Positions 7,633 to 15,174 of a DNA stretch of 41,597 nucleotides are shown one piece after another. The stretch lies in the NCBI GenBank assembly GCA_044341215.1, contig JBIISC010000008.1, positions 1-41,597 on the forward strand, given 5' to 3'. The stretch's first letter is position 1. Each line of letters starts with the position of its first letter. The notes under the pieces are model-generated. The model did not search any database. It was not told the DNA's origin and saw only the letters and a list, made by a program, of their open reading frames with translations. The stretch is from JAFMIT01 sp044341215 (GTDB taxonomy: Bacteria; Actinomycetota; Actinomycetes; S36-B12; UBA5976). Both the position numbers and the translations under genes were made by a program.

Positions 7633-8920
7633 TTTATAAAAAATTCACTAAAAACAGCCATTTTCGAGTTGCCTATTTTGGTGACTACCTATTGGCTTTG
7701 CCCATGAAATTCAACCTACTTTGGGCAAAACGAGGCTTGCGGGCTTCAGTTGTTGCCAGCCTTGTTCTTGCAAGTGCAGCTTTTGTTTCTCCTGCTCAGG
7801 CAGATGAAGTTGAAACTTGTGACGACCAAGTGGCAACCATAGTTTCTTCTGACCGAGTGATTTATGGAACTTCGGGTGTTGACGTAATTGTTGTGCAAGG
7901 TGAAGGTCGCCATCGAGTATTGGCTTACCAAGGTGCTGACGTAATCTGTGGATCTGATAGCAAAGACAGAATTAATGGTGGAGCCGGTCCTGACACTATT
8001 TTTGGTGAAGGCGCAAATGATTTTCTAATTGGCGGAACTGGCCGAGACATGATTATGGCTGGACCTGGTGATGATCAAGTTGATGGCGGACCTGCACGAG
8101 ATGCCATCAATGGCGAGGCTGGTGCAGACACAATTGATTCCGGAATTGGAATCAACTTCTGTGCAGGTGACCTAAGCGACACTTTAACTGGCGACTGCAC
8201 AATCGATCAGATAGCGCCATCTGTTTATGATGTGAACATCCCAGAAACAGTTGAAGCTGGTTCTACTGCGGTGTTTAGTTGGAAAACTTCTGACGCATCA
8301 GGTGTTTATTACACTGGCGGTTACCTTGGTGGAACAAATGGTTGGATAACCGAATGGTGTGGCTTCCCAGTTGAACCTCAACTAGTTTCTGGAAACAAGT
8401 TTGATGGAACTTATGAAGCTGAATGCAACATTCCTGTAGATGCGGTTGATGAAACTTATTCATTTTTTGTGATTTCATCTGATGTGGTTAGCCAAGCAAC
8501 ATATGTTTCTTTTGATTTTCAGGTTACCGGCGGTGTAGCTGACAACGATGCACCTGTTTTAGTTTCGCTTGACGCACCAGAAAGTGTTGTCGCAGGAGAG
8601 ACTTTCAAACTGAGCTATGAATTGACCGACGAAAGTGGTGTGGAATCTGTTTACGCCTACATTTCTAGCGCACGGCACTTCGCGGACATCACCACTGGTT
8701 TGCTACTTGTCGAGTCAATCGACTTTCCATCCAACCCCATCACTGGAGATAGATTCAACGGAGTTTGGGAGCAGAATTTCAGAATGATGGAATATGCGCC
8801 AGCTGGCACCTACACAGTCTGGTACGGAGCCATTGATATCTACGGCAACAAGGTTTTCACCTCTAGCTCCACGTTTACTTACCTGGGATAGCAGCGAACC
8901 AGTAAGTTCCGGATCTGCAA
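7575..8920 (+). repeat. tandem duplication, first copy (photolyase tail + RTX gene)
   Basis: This 1346-nt unit runs from inside the last codons of the photolyase gene to the end of the spacer after the first RTX gene. It is repeated at 8921-10281. The photolyase stop (7630) and its relic (8976), and the two RTX start codons (7704 and 9050), are each exactly 1346 nt apart, which fixes the period. The two copies begin at similar short sequences (CGAATTGAG and CGATTTGAG), consistent with a microhomology-driven tandem duplication. Confidence 0.8.
7704..8891 (+). CDS. secreted RTX-type calcium-binding repeat protein, copy A
   Basis: A 395-residue exported protein. The n-region MKFNLLWAKRGLR, a hydrophobic core and the PAQA-DE cleavage site form a clear Sec signal peptide, which supports ATG 7704 over the in-frame TTG at 7692. 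After an N-terminal strand region come four to five nonapeptide-like repeats of the hemolysin/RTX type (GGAGPDTIFGEG, GGTGRDMIMAGPGDDQ, GGPARDAINGEAGADTID), normally a Ca-binding beta-roll. The C-terminal half has two Ig-like beta domains, each opening with a SLDAPESV/NIPETVEAGS strand and containing a DESGV or SDASGV turn. It lies 71 nt after the photolyase stop. No Shine-Dalgarno is evident. Surface adhesion or matrix functions are plausible; no catalytic motif is visible. It is a tandem paralogue of the next RTX gene. Confidence 0.85.
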   Translation: MKFNLLWAKRGLRASVVASLVLASAAFVSPAQADEVETCDDQVATIVSSDRVIYGTSGVDVIVVQGEGRHRVLAYQGADVICGSDSKDRINGGAGPDTIFGEGANDFLIGGTGRDMIMAGPGDDQVDGGPARDAINGEAGADTIDSGIGINFCAGDLSDTLTGDCTIDQIAPSVYDVNIPETVEAGSTAVFSWKTSDASGVYYTGGYLGGTNGWITEWCGFPVEPQLVSGNKFDGTYEAECNIPVDAVDETYSFFVISSDVVSQATYVSFDFQVTGGVADNDAPVLVSLDAPESVVAGETFKLSYELTDESGVESVYAYISSARHFADITTGLLLVESIDFPSNPITGDRFNGVWEQNFRMMEYAPAGTYTVWYGAIDIYGNKVFTSSSTFTYLG

Positions 8921-8924
8921 CGAT

Positions 8925-8978
8925 TTGAGGATCCGCGCACAAGAAGTTCTCGATGGATTGAGCGCAGGAACGATCTGA
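8925..8978 (+). pseudogene. relic of the photolyase C-terminus
   Basis: The bases translate as LRIRAQEVLDGLSAGTI followed by a stop. The photolyase gene ends LRVRAREVLDGLSAGTI and a stop, so 15 of 17 residues match. The relic sits exactly 1346 nt downstream of the original. It is a non-functional fragment carried along by the tandem duplication and marks its left boundary. No start codon or upstream coding sequence accompanies it. Confidence 0.88.
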
Positions 8979-9049
8979 TTAGCAAGAAATTCATCAAAAA
9001 TGGCCATTTTCGAGTTGCCTATTTTGGTGACTTGCTATTGGCTTTGCCC

Positions 9050-10252
9050 ATGAAATTAAACCCAATTTGGGCAAAACGAGGCTTGCGGGCTTCAGTTGTT
9101 GCCAGCCTTGTTCTTGCAAGTGCAGCTTTTGTTTCTCCTGCTCAGGCAGATGAAGTTGAAACTTGTGACGACCAAGTGGCAACCATTGTTTCTTCTGACC
9201 GAGTGATCTATGGAACTTCGGGTGTTGACGTAATTGTTGTTGAAGGTGAAGGCCGGCACAAAGTCCTTGCAGGCAAAGGTGCTGACGTAATTTGTGGTTC
9301 TGAATCTAAAGACAGAATAAATGGTGGCGCTGGACCAGATACCATTTTTGGTGAAGGCAATGATGATTTCCTCATTGGTGGCAGTGGTCGAGACATGATT
9401 ATGGCTGGACCTGGCGATGACCAAGTTAATGGCGGTCCGGCTCGCGATGCAATCAATGGTCAAGAAGGCGTAGACACTATTGATTCAGGTATCGGCCTCA
9501 ATTACTGCGCAGGTGATTTACAAGATGTAGTGACCGGTGAATGTGTAATTGATGAAACTGCACCAACAATTTATGACGTAAGTTTTCCAGCAATTGTAGA
9601 AGCAGGTTCAACAGCCATTTTCAGCTGGAAATCAGATGATGCTTTAGGAATTTCTTACACTGGCGCTTACTTTGGAAGCATCTATGGTTGGGTTGCCGGC
9701 TGGTGTGATGGATTCACTAGCCAAGGTGTGCTTGTAGATGGCGATTCGCGATCAGGAACTTATCAAGTTGAATGTGTGATTCCACAAACTGCCGTCAATG
9801 GCACCTACACAATTTTCCTTTTGTCAAACGATTTAGTCGGCAACACAACTTGGGGATCGACTGATAATGAATTCGAAGTTGTTTCGGGCATTACAGATAG
9901 TGCATACCCAAACTTGGTTTCACTTTCTAGCCCAGAAACAGTTGGTAATGGCGAACTCATTACTTTAAATTTTGAATTGACTGACGAAAGCGGAGTGTCA
10001 TCGGTCTATGCGTACATTGCAGGTCCCGACGGCTTTATTGTTGACCTAACAACAGGTTTGCTTTGGGCTGAATCAATTGATTGGTACGAAGCTCCGATCT
10101 CTGGGGATACATTCAATGGTGTATGGCAGTTGACCTATCGAATGATGGAATACGCACCAGCTGGTACTTACAATATTTGGTACGGGGTTAGTGATATTTA
10201 CGGTAACCGTTCTTTCAGTACCCAAGGGCCAACATTTGAGTACCTAGGGTAG
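9050..10252 (+). CDS. secreted RTX-type calcium-binding repeat protein, copy B
   Basis: A 400-residue paralogue of copy A with the same plan: signal peptide ending PAQA-DE, RTX-like repeats (GGAGPDTIFGEGNDDF, GGSGRDMIMAGPGDDQ, GGPARDAINGQEGVDTID), then two Ig-like domains with DESGVSSVYAYI in the second. ATG 9050 is chosen as in copy A; the in-frame TTG at 9032 would place extra residues before a complete signal peptide. The signal peptide and the 5' leader are almost identical to copy A at the DNA level, whereas the Ig-like domains differ in most surface positions. This looks like a conserved export and calcium module with a diversified outer part. The rhodopsin gene follows after a 202-nt gap. 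Confidence 0.85.
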   Translation: MKLNPIWAKRGLRASVVASLVLASAAFVSPAQADEVETCDDQVATIVSSDRVIYGTSGVDVIVVEGEGRHKVLAGKGADVICGSESKDRINGGAGPDTIFGEGNDDFLIGGSGRDMIMAGPGDDQVNGGPARDAINGQEGVDTIDSGIGLNYCAGDLQDVVTGECVIDETAPTIYDVSFPAIVEAGSTAIFSWKSDDALGISYTGAYFGSIYGWVAGWCDGFTSQGVLVDGDSRSGTYQVECVIPQTAVNGTYTIFLLSNDLVGNTTWGSTDNEFEVVSGITDSAYPNLVSLSSPETVGNGELITLNFELTDESGVSSVYAYIAGPDGFIVDLTTGLLWAESIDWYEAPISGDTFNGVWQLTYRMMEYAPAGTYNIWYGVSDIYGNRSFSTQGPTFEYLG

Positions 10253-10276
10253 TTGAATCTTCAAATTTCGTAATCC

Positions 10277-10320
10277 TGCAACGATTTAGGGCTCTAAGCC
10301 AATATTGCAACGATTTGAGG
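10277..10320 (+). repeat. two direct copies of TGCAACGATTT-GG downstream of RTX copy B
   Basis: TGCAACGATTTAGGG lies at 10277-10291 and TGCAACGATTTGAGG at 10306-10320, a 29-nt spacing. The second is identical to 8916-8930, the junction between the two duplicated units. These are probably scars of the duplication rather than binding sites, but the extra third copy is unexplained. Confidence 0.6.
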
Positions 10321-10371
10321 CGCAATTTTGAGAAATTACTCTCATTTATGCGTGAAAAAGTAGCACTTGCA

Positions 10372-10391
10372 CAATTTTGCAGACAAAATTG
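10372..10391. promoter_or_regulatory. AT-rich inverted repeat upstream of the rhodopsin gene
   Basis: CAATTTTG and CAAAATTG form a perfect 8-bp inverted repeat with the 4-nt loop CAGA. It lies immediately before the GC-rich palindrome, in the 202-nt gap that must hold the rhodopsin promoter. It may be an operator half or a terminator for RTX copy B, although no T-run follows. I could not place a convincing -35/-10 pair in this gap. Confidence 0.4.
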
Positions 10392-10395
10392 CCCT

Positions 10396-10413
10396 GTTCG
10401 CGACGTCGCGAAC
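10396..10413. promoter_or_regulatory. perfect 18-bp GC-rich palindrome, candidate operator of the rhodopsin gene
   Basis: GTTCGCGACGTCGCGAAC reads identically on both strands. It lies 41 nt before the rhodopsin ATG in an otherwise AT-rich spacer and I saw no second copy in the window. A dimeric regulator site is the natural reading; a strong 5'-UTR hairpin is the alternative. The arms differ from the usual actinobacterial LexA box, where CGAAC comes first and GTTCG last. Confidence 0.5.
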
Positions 10414-10454
10414 CGTACTTCCAGTGAGTGGCTGTACGTTTAGAAGGAGTGTTC

Positions 10455-11237
10455 ATGAACCACCTTTCACAGTTGCTGTCTGACAATCAGTTCAGCATTG
10501 TTTACAACATGCTTTCACTAGGTTTGGCAAGCATGCTTTTCACCTCACTGTTCCTGTTCGTCTCACGTGATCGAGTTCTACCTCGTTACCGCATGGCAGT
10601 TACAGTTTCAGCGACAGTTACAGCAATTGCTGCCTACCACTACTTCCGTATGTTTGATTCTTTCAATCACGCATTCGCAGGTATGGAAAACAACCCATAC
10701 GCATACAACGTTGGGTACCGTTACGTTGACTGGCTACTAACAGTTCCATTGTTGCTAGTTGAAACTGTTGCAGTTCTTGCAATTGGCCGCCTACTTCAGA
10801 AGAAGCTTCTGAACACATTGGTACCAGCAGCTGCAGCAATGATTCTCTTGGGTTACCCAGGCGATGCAAGATTGGATCTATTTGGAATCAGTGCACCAGT
10901 ATGGGGCGCTCTTTCAACAATTCCATTCCTATACATTCTTTACATCCTATTTGGTGAACTAACAAAGAGCTTGGAACGTCAATCAGAACAAGTTCGCGCA
11001 ACAGTTAAGAATCTTCGGATCTTGCTTATTGCAACTTGGGGCGTTTACCCAATCACATTCATCATGGCGATGAATGCTGAAGGTTGGGATGCAGGCGCAT
11101 TTGTTAACCGCGAAGTTGGTTACACAATTGCAGACGTACTTGCTAAGTGTGCATACGGTTTGATCATCTTCAAGATTGCACGTATGAAGTCCGCAGAAGA
11201 CAGCAAAGAATTTGCTGAATCTGAATACCGCGACTAA
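10455..11237 (+). CDS. light-driven proton pump rhodopsin (actinorhodopsin type)
   Basis: A 260-residue seven-helix type 1 rhodopsin. Helix C reads RYVDWLLTVPLLLVET, giving the D92-T96-E103 triad (acceptor, threonine, donor) of outward proton pumps. The retinal lysine is K231 in ADVLAKCAYG. H62 in helix B matches the histidine that pairs with the proton acceptor in proteorhodopsin. The spectral-tuning position, eight residues after D92, is L100, which predicts green absorption. I chose ATG 10455 because AGAAGGAG (10442-10449) sits just before it; an in-frame GTG at 10428 would add nine residues ahead of the Shine-Dalgarno. A strong terminator follows, so it is probably transcribed alone. Genes for retinal synthesis are not in the window. 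Confidence 0.96.
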   Translation: MNHLSQLLSDNQFSIVYNMLSLGLASMLFTSLFLFVSRDRVLPRYRMAVTVSATVTAIAAYHYFRMFDSFNHAFAGMENNPYAYNVGYRYVDWLLTVPLLLVETVAVLAIGRLLQKKLLNTLVPAAAAMILLGYPGDARLDLFGISAPVWGALSTIPFLYILYILFGELTKSLERQSEQVRATVKNLRILLIATWGVYPITFIMAMNAEGWDAGAFVNREVGYTIADVLAKCAYGLIIFKIARMKSAEDSKEFAESEYRD

Positions 11238-11248
11238 ATAAACACTAG

Positions 11249-11280
11249 AAAATGGAGCAGCCTAAAAGCTGCTCCATTTT
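11249..11280 (+). terminator. strong intrinsic terminator after the rhodopsin gene
   Basis: A perfect 13-bp stem (AAAATGGAGCAGC / GCTGCTCCATTTT) with a 6-nt loop CTAAAA starts 12 nt after the rhodopsin stop codon, and the right arm ends in TTTT. It should insulate the rhodopsin transcript from the SDR gene. Confidence 0.9.
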
Positions 11281-11323
11281 CGTTTATAGAGAAAAAAATT
11301 ATCAATTAGGGCACACTTGCATC

Positions 11324-12790
11324 ATGGTTAAAAAAGCTCTCGTCACAGGTGCCACCGGGTATGTTGGTGGTCGATTAGTTACGCAATTACTAACTGAAGG
11401 TTTTGATGTTCGCGTAATGGCTCGTCATCCAGAAAAGATGCGAGATTACCCTTGGATTTCACAGGTTGAAGTAGTTCAAGGAGACGCCGAGGATGCTCCG
11501 TCTCTCCACAAAGTTCTAAGTGGTATTGAAATCGCCTATTACATGTTGCATTCACTTTCTGAACATGATGGTTACGAAACTATTGAAACTCGCATGGCAA
11601 CAAATTTTGGCAAGGTGGCTAAAGAATCCGGAGTGAAACGGATTGTCTATCTTGGCGGTATATCTCCAGCAAATTCAAAATTAAGTATCCACCTTGAGTC
11701 TCGAAGAAACACAGGCGAGATCTTGCGAAACTCTGGGGTTCCAACAACCGAACTTCGCGCAGCAATAATCCTTGGATCCGGTAGTGCTAGTTTCGAAATG
11801 CTTCGCTATTTGACTGAGCGCTTGCCATTCATGATCACACCTAAATGGTTAAACAATCGAGTTCAGCCAATAGCAATTCGCGACGTATTGCACTACTTGG
11901 TTAAAGCTGGCCAAGAGACAACAGATCAAAGCCATATTGGTGACATCGGTGGACCAGATGTCATGTATTACAAAGAAATGATGCAGCGCTATGCAAAAGT
12001 CGCGGGACTTCGTCCTCGCACAATCGTCACGGTTCCAGTATTAACCCCAAGGCTTTCCTCGCACTGGGTTTCTCTCGTAACACCAGTACCGCGCCGACTC
12101 GCACTTCCACTCGTTGACTCGCTTGTGAACGAAGTTGTGGTGAGTGAAGAACTTGATGTTAGAAAATTCCTACCAGAACCAGAAAATGGTTTACTAGATT
12201 TCAACACAGCAGTTGAATATGCACTCAACAAGGTGCGAAACCAGGATGTTCAAACCAGGTGGTCTTCCGCATCTGTTCCAGGTGCACCGAGTGAGCCACT
12301 ACCAACAGACCCTGATTGGTCAGGTGGAAGTTTGTATGTTGACTTGCGCGAACAAGAAACAACTGCAACCCCAGAAAATCTATGGAAAGTCATTGAAGGC
12401 ATTGGTGGCAAGAACGGCTACTACTCATTGCCCTTCTTATGGGAAATCCGTGGCTTATTCGACCGCTTAATTGGCGGGGTGGGCCTTCGTCGAGGAAGGC
12501 GAGACCCTGAACATCTTTATGTTGGCGAGACGGTGGATTTTTGGCGGGTTGAGCAATGCGATCGCGGACAACTACTACGACTTCGTGCTGAAATGAAACT
12601 TCCTGGGCTTGCATGGCTTGAATTAATAGTTGATCACACCGAAAACGGAAAAACCTTATTCCGCCAACGTGCAACCTACCGTCCATCCGGCTTGTTTGGC
12701 CACATCTACTGGTGGGCAGTCGCACCATTTCATGTGTTTGTTTTTGGATTCATGGTCAAACGAATACCCGCAGCGGCAGAAAAGCTTTAG
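11324..12790 (+). CDS. SDR-family NAD(P)-binding protein with C-terminal DUF2867
   Basis: A 488-residue two-domain protein. The N-terminal half is an atypical SDR: VTGATGYVGGRLV at residues 7-19 is the dinucleotide loop, followed by a DVRVMARHPEK strand and VKRIVYLGGI. The C-terminal part (from about residue 330) matches the DUF2867 type, with SLYVDLREQETTATPENLWKVI and an FWRVEQCDRGQLLRLRAEMK beta-rich region ending in a hydrophobic WWAVAPFHVFVFGFM stretch. Such fusions are common in bacteria, but their substrate is not established. ATG 11324 is chosen because it directly precedes the Rossmann strand; the longer in-frame reading from TTG 11252 would run through the rhodopsin terminator. Its last 4 nt overlap the convergent GNAT gene. 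Confidence 0.85.
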   Translation: MVKKALVTGATGYVGGRLVTQLLTEGFDVRVMARHPEKMRDYPWISQVEVVQGDAEDAPSLHKVLSGIEIAYYMLHSLSEHDGYETIETRMATNFGKVAKESGVKRIVYLGGISPANSKLSIHLESRRNTGEILRNSGVPTTELRAAIILGSGSASFEMLRYLTERLPFMITPKWLNNRVQPIAIRDVLHYLVKAGQETTDQSHIGDIGGPDVMYYKEMMQRYAKVAGLRPRTIVTVPVLTPRLSSHWVSLVTPVPRRLALPLVDSLVNEVVVSEELDVRKFLPEPENGLLDFNTAVEYALNKVRNQDVQTRWSSASVPGAPSEPLPTDPDWSGGSLYVDLREQETTATPENLWKVIEGIGGKNGYYSLPFLWEIRGLFDRLIGGVGLRRGRRDPEHLYVGETVDFWRVEQCDRGQLLRLRAEMKLPGLAWLELIVDHTENGKTLFRQRATYRPSGLFGHIYWWAVAPFHVFVFGFMVKRIPAAAEKL

Positions 12791-13239
12791 TTAAGTTTCT
12801 TTTGCATTGAAAGCCGGGTCACTTCATAGCCTTCGGTCTCGTAAAGCTTTTGTGCAACTTTATTGAACCCGAAAACTGAAAGACCGATTACATTTCCACC
12901 TTTTGCGCGGATGTGCGCTTCAATAGCTTGCATAGTCTCGCGCCCAAAACCTCGTCCGCGATATTTCTCAAATACTTCAATGTCGTAGATGAACCATTCA
13001 GAATTCTTTTCGTTCAGCCAAACATAGCCGACATGATCTTCAGCCTTCATCACATCAAAGACAAAATTGCCAGGTGTGAGTTTCCCATCAGGCATTAGTT
13101 CTTTGATGTTTTCTTGGACATTTTCGTCGGCAGCTGCTTCAGAAGTGCCAGCCCGAATCATTTCCTCGCGGTAGGCCTTCCAGATTTGCGCTTTCCACTT
13201 GTCGTACGAAGCTGGAGGCATTTCAACTAATTTGACCAT
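12787..13239 (-). CDS. GNAT-family N-acetyltransferase
   Basis: A 150-residue cytoplasmic acetyltransferase. The acetyl-CoA pyrophosphate loop is the R-G-R-G-F-G segment in FEKYRGRGFGRETMQ (about residues 90-105), preceded by the strand WFIYDIEVFE and followed by the typical N-x-x-A-x-x-x-Y-E end (NKVAQKLYETEGYEV). The substrate cannot be inferred. It starts with ATG at 13239, and its stop overlaps the SDR gene end by 4 nt, tail to tail. Nothing nearby suggests a pathway. Confidence 0.88.
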   Translation of the reverse strand: MVKLVEMPPASYDKWKAQIWKAYREEMIRAGTSEAAADENVQENIKELMPDGKLTPGNFVFDVMKAEDHVGYVWLNEKNSEWFIYDIEVFEKYRGRGFGRETMQAIEAHIRAKGGNVIGLSVFGFNKVAQKLYETEGYEVTRLSMQKKLN

Positions 13240-13461
13240 TGTGCAAACATTATCTATTTCAACGAGAGTTAGCCAAACATTTGACTTTCTAGAGACCCGC
13301 CTATGCCACGCATTGCTCTAGTGTGTTCCACAAAAGTTTCTATCTAGACGTAAGCCCTTAAAACTCAATTTGAGAGTCCCACAAGCGTAAATCCTAGGTT
13401 GCTTTTCGGAGTACTCTTGGCCAAAATAGATTTGGGATCTAGCCCAGTCACGGAGGCATAA
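13240..13461. other. 222-nt intergenic region between divergent genes
   Basis: This is the longest gap in the window. It should hold promoters for the GNAT gene (minus) and the secreted protein (plus). I see a small palindrome CTCAATTTGAG around 13363 and a good Shine-Dalgarno GGAGG at 13452-13456 for the plus-strand gene. I found no tRNA, riboswitch or small ORF. Confidence 0.4.
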
Positions 13462-15126
13462 ATGAGTTCAATCAAAAAATCTACTCTTTCAAAAATAATA
13501 GTAGTTTTCCTAATGTGCGCAGGCATTCAAATTGCACCCGCTTCAGCAGCTGAAGTTGATTATTTTGATATAACCCCCGGCGACATAATCGCTGGGAATG
13601 CGGTGATTATTAGTCTGCAAATTAGTGATTGTTCCGTTGCACCAACAAATCTTGTATTGCGAGTAGAAAATTCTGGGCTCAATGTAAACGTGAAAATGAA
13701 GAGCTCCGACTTTGAAGGAAAACTGGTAAACAACACGTATCTCGCAGTGTGGCAATACCGAGGCAGCAAAAATCGAGGTGCAAAGGTTGGCGATTTCAGT
13801 GCAAGAGTTACTGGAAGCACCGGATGCGTAGCGGAACTTGCTCCAGAAATTGCGTCTGAAGATGAAGCTTATGTTTACCCAAAGAGTCAAAGCTTCGATC
13901 GATTAGAGATTCGAAGCTCAAATGCCTTCCCTTCCCTAGATGGAATCAAGGTTTATTGGAGCAAAGCAATCGATGCTGTTAAGTACAAGGTTCAATACGC
14001 TGAAAGCGGGAGTGGAAATTGGCAATCTACTGGCTTTACCAATGGCACATATATGTTGTTGCGAAATGGCATAGAAGTGGATTTCAATAAAATGTATGAC
14101 ATCCGTGTTCAAGCAATTGATAGAAAGAACAGTTTTGTGGACGCCTCGAACGTTAATGGAGAAAGATCCGCTGTATCACGTGCACACTCATGGACATCTG
14201 AAGTTGGAGATCCGGATAAAACTGAAAAGACAGTCTTTAGTTCTTCATCAGACGTCCAGTTCAATCTTGAAATTGAAAACTGCTTAGATCCCTATGGATA
14301 CGAAAATGGTTCAAGTTTCGTAGGTGACGTTTGGGCTGGTTCACTCACTGCAGGTCGAGATTGGAGCGGATATAGCATTAATGAGTGGGGTAGTGCAGGA
14401 ATTTTCACAAACTATACGTATTCATATAGTGATTCAAAAGTTTCAGTCAGCTGGCAATTGGATGCTGATCTAGATCCTAACTTCTACACCCAGGGCCAAT
14501 ATCTAATGGGTTGTGCGCAAGATGATTGGACTGTTTCGACTTCATATCCATTTAGTGAATACACCCAATTTTCGATTTCTGAAGGTGGTTTAGTTTCTCC
14601 ACCTGATGCCAATTCGATTGCGAGATCATACAAAGGGAGTGCAAACTCAATAAATTTCAAGTGGGAATCACCAAGCAATACTGAGGATGGCCCATTCACT
14701 TACAAGATTTATTCGTACACCAACTATGACGATCGTGGAACTTGGAAACTTCTAAAAACCACGACAGCGAGGAATTTTCTTTACAAGGGCCTAAAGTCTT
14801 CATGGGAATACTCGCTAGCAGTGGAAGTCTCAAACGATGGTGGAACATCAGTATTCGGCATGTATGGGGACACGCTTCCAACTATGACAAAAATTGGAAG
14901 TTCGCTCAGCAATTTGCAGATAGCGCAACTCATCGGAATTCCAAAGGCAGCTAAAGCTAAGTTCAAGTTTAAGCTCGAAAAAATCAAATATGTTAAAAAC
15001 ACTTGTTCTATCAAGAAAAAGAAACTTGTTTTCTCAAAGAATATTGGCCTGTGTTTGATGAATGCCACCTGGACTGAAAGTGGGCAGGACTTCGGCAGCG
15101 AGATTTACATATGGTCGCATAAGTAA
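13462..15126 (+). CDS. secreted protein with fibronectin type III-like domains, unknown function
   Basis: A 554-residue exported protein. Residues 1-29 form a Sec signal peptide ending ASA-AEV. Two segments look like fibronectin III beta domains: about 145-220 (IKVYWSKAIDAVKYKVQYAE ending in YDIRVQAID) and about 385-475 (INFKWESPSN, FTYKIYSY, WEYSLAVEVSNDGG). An N-terminal Ig-like domain with a cysteine pair precedes them. The last 60 residues are Lys-rich with two cysteines (NTCSIKKKK, GLCLMNATW), a pattern seen in actinobacterial surface proteins. GGAGG at 13452-13456 supports ATG 13462. No enzymatic motif; probably a cell-surface or adhesion protein. A strong bidirectional terminator follows. 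Confidence 0.75.
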   Translation: MSSIKKSTLSKIIVVFLMCAGIQIAPASAAEVDYFDITPGDIIAGNAVIISLQISDCSVAPTNLVLRVENSGLNVNVKMKSSDFEGKLVNNTYLAVWQYRGSKNRGAKVGDFSARVTGSTGCVAELAPEIASEDEAYVYPKSQSFDRLEIRSSNAFPSLDGIKVYWSKAIDAVKYKVQYAESGSGNWQSTGFTNGTYMLLRNGIEVDFNKMYDIRVQAIDRKNSFVDASNVNGERSAVSRAHSWTSEVGDPDKTEKTVFSSSSDVQFNLEIENCLDPYGYENGSSFVGDVWAGSLTAGRDWSGYSINEWGSAGIFTNYTYSYSDSKVSVSWQLDADLDPNFYTQGQYLMGCAQDDWTVSTSYPFSEYTQFSISEGGLVSPPDANSIARSYKGSANSINFKWESPSNTEDGPFTYKIYSYTNYDDRGTWKLLKTTTARNFLYKGLKSSWEYSLAVEVSNDGGTSVFGMYGDTLPTMTKIGSSLSNLQIAQLIGIPKAAKAKFKFKLEKIKYVKNTCSIKKKKLVFSKNIGLCLMNATWTESGQDFGSEIYIWSHK

Positions 15127-15135
15127 TTACTAACG

Positions 15136-15174
15136 AACAATACGGGCCACTCAAAAAGAGTGGCCCGTATTGTT
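15136..15174. terminator. bidirectional intrinsic terminator
   Basis: A perfect 17-bp stem (AACAATACGGGCCACTC paired with its complement) and an AAAAA loop lie between the stop codons of the convergent secreted-protein gene and the glutamate dehydrogenase gene. The stem is flanked by T/A runs on both sides, so it should serve both directions. Its right arm touches the dehydrogenase stop codon. Confidence 0.92.

Larger units (their letters stand above)
8921..10281 (+). repeat. tandem duplication, second copy
   Basis: Second copy of the 1346-nt unit, here 1361 nt because the RTX gene has gained 15 nt net. Identity is uneven: 7720-7840 and 9066-9186 are identical over 121 nt, while the C-terminal coding halves have diverged strongly. 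Both copies end at a TGCAACGATTT sequence 25 nt after the RTX stop codon. Confidence 0.8.

Noticed and set aside
8997..9010. 14-bp palindrome AAAATGGCCATTTT ahead of RTX copy B
   Set aside because: The equivalent bases before copy A (AAAACAGCCATTTT) break the symmetry, so it is probably not a conserved site.
10396..10413. Palindrome read as a LexA (SOS) box
   Set aside because: The actinobacterial box has CGAAC on the left and GTTCG on the right; here the order is reversed with a different spacing.
13240..13461. Possible tRNA, riboswitch or small RNA in the longest intergenic region
   Set aside because: No cloverleaf, no T-loop consensus and no conserved riboswitch core could be seen.
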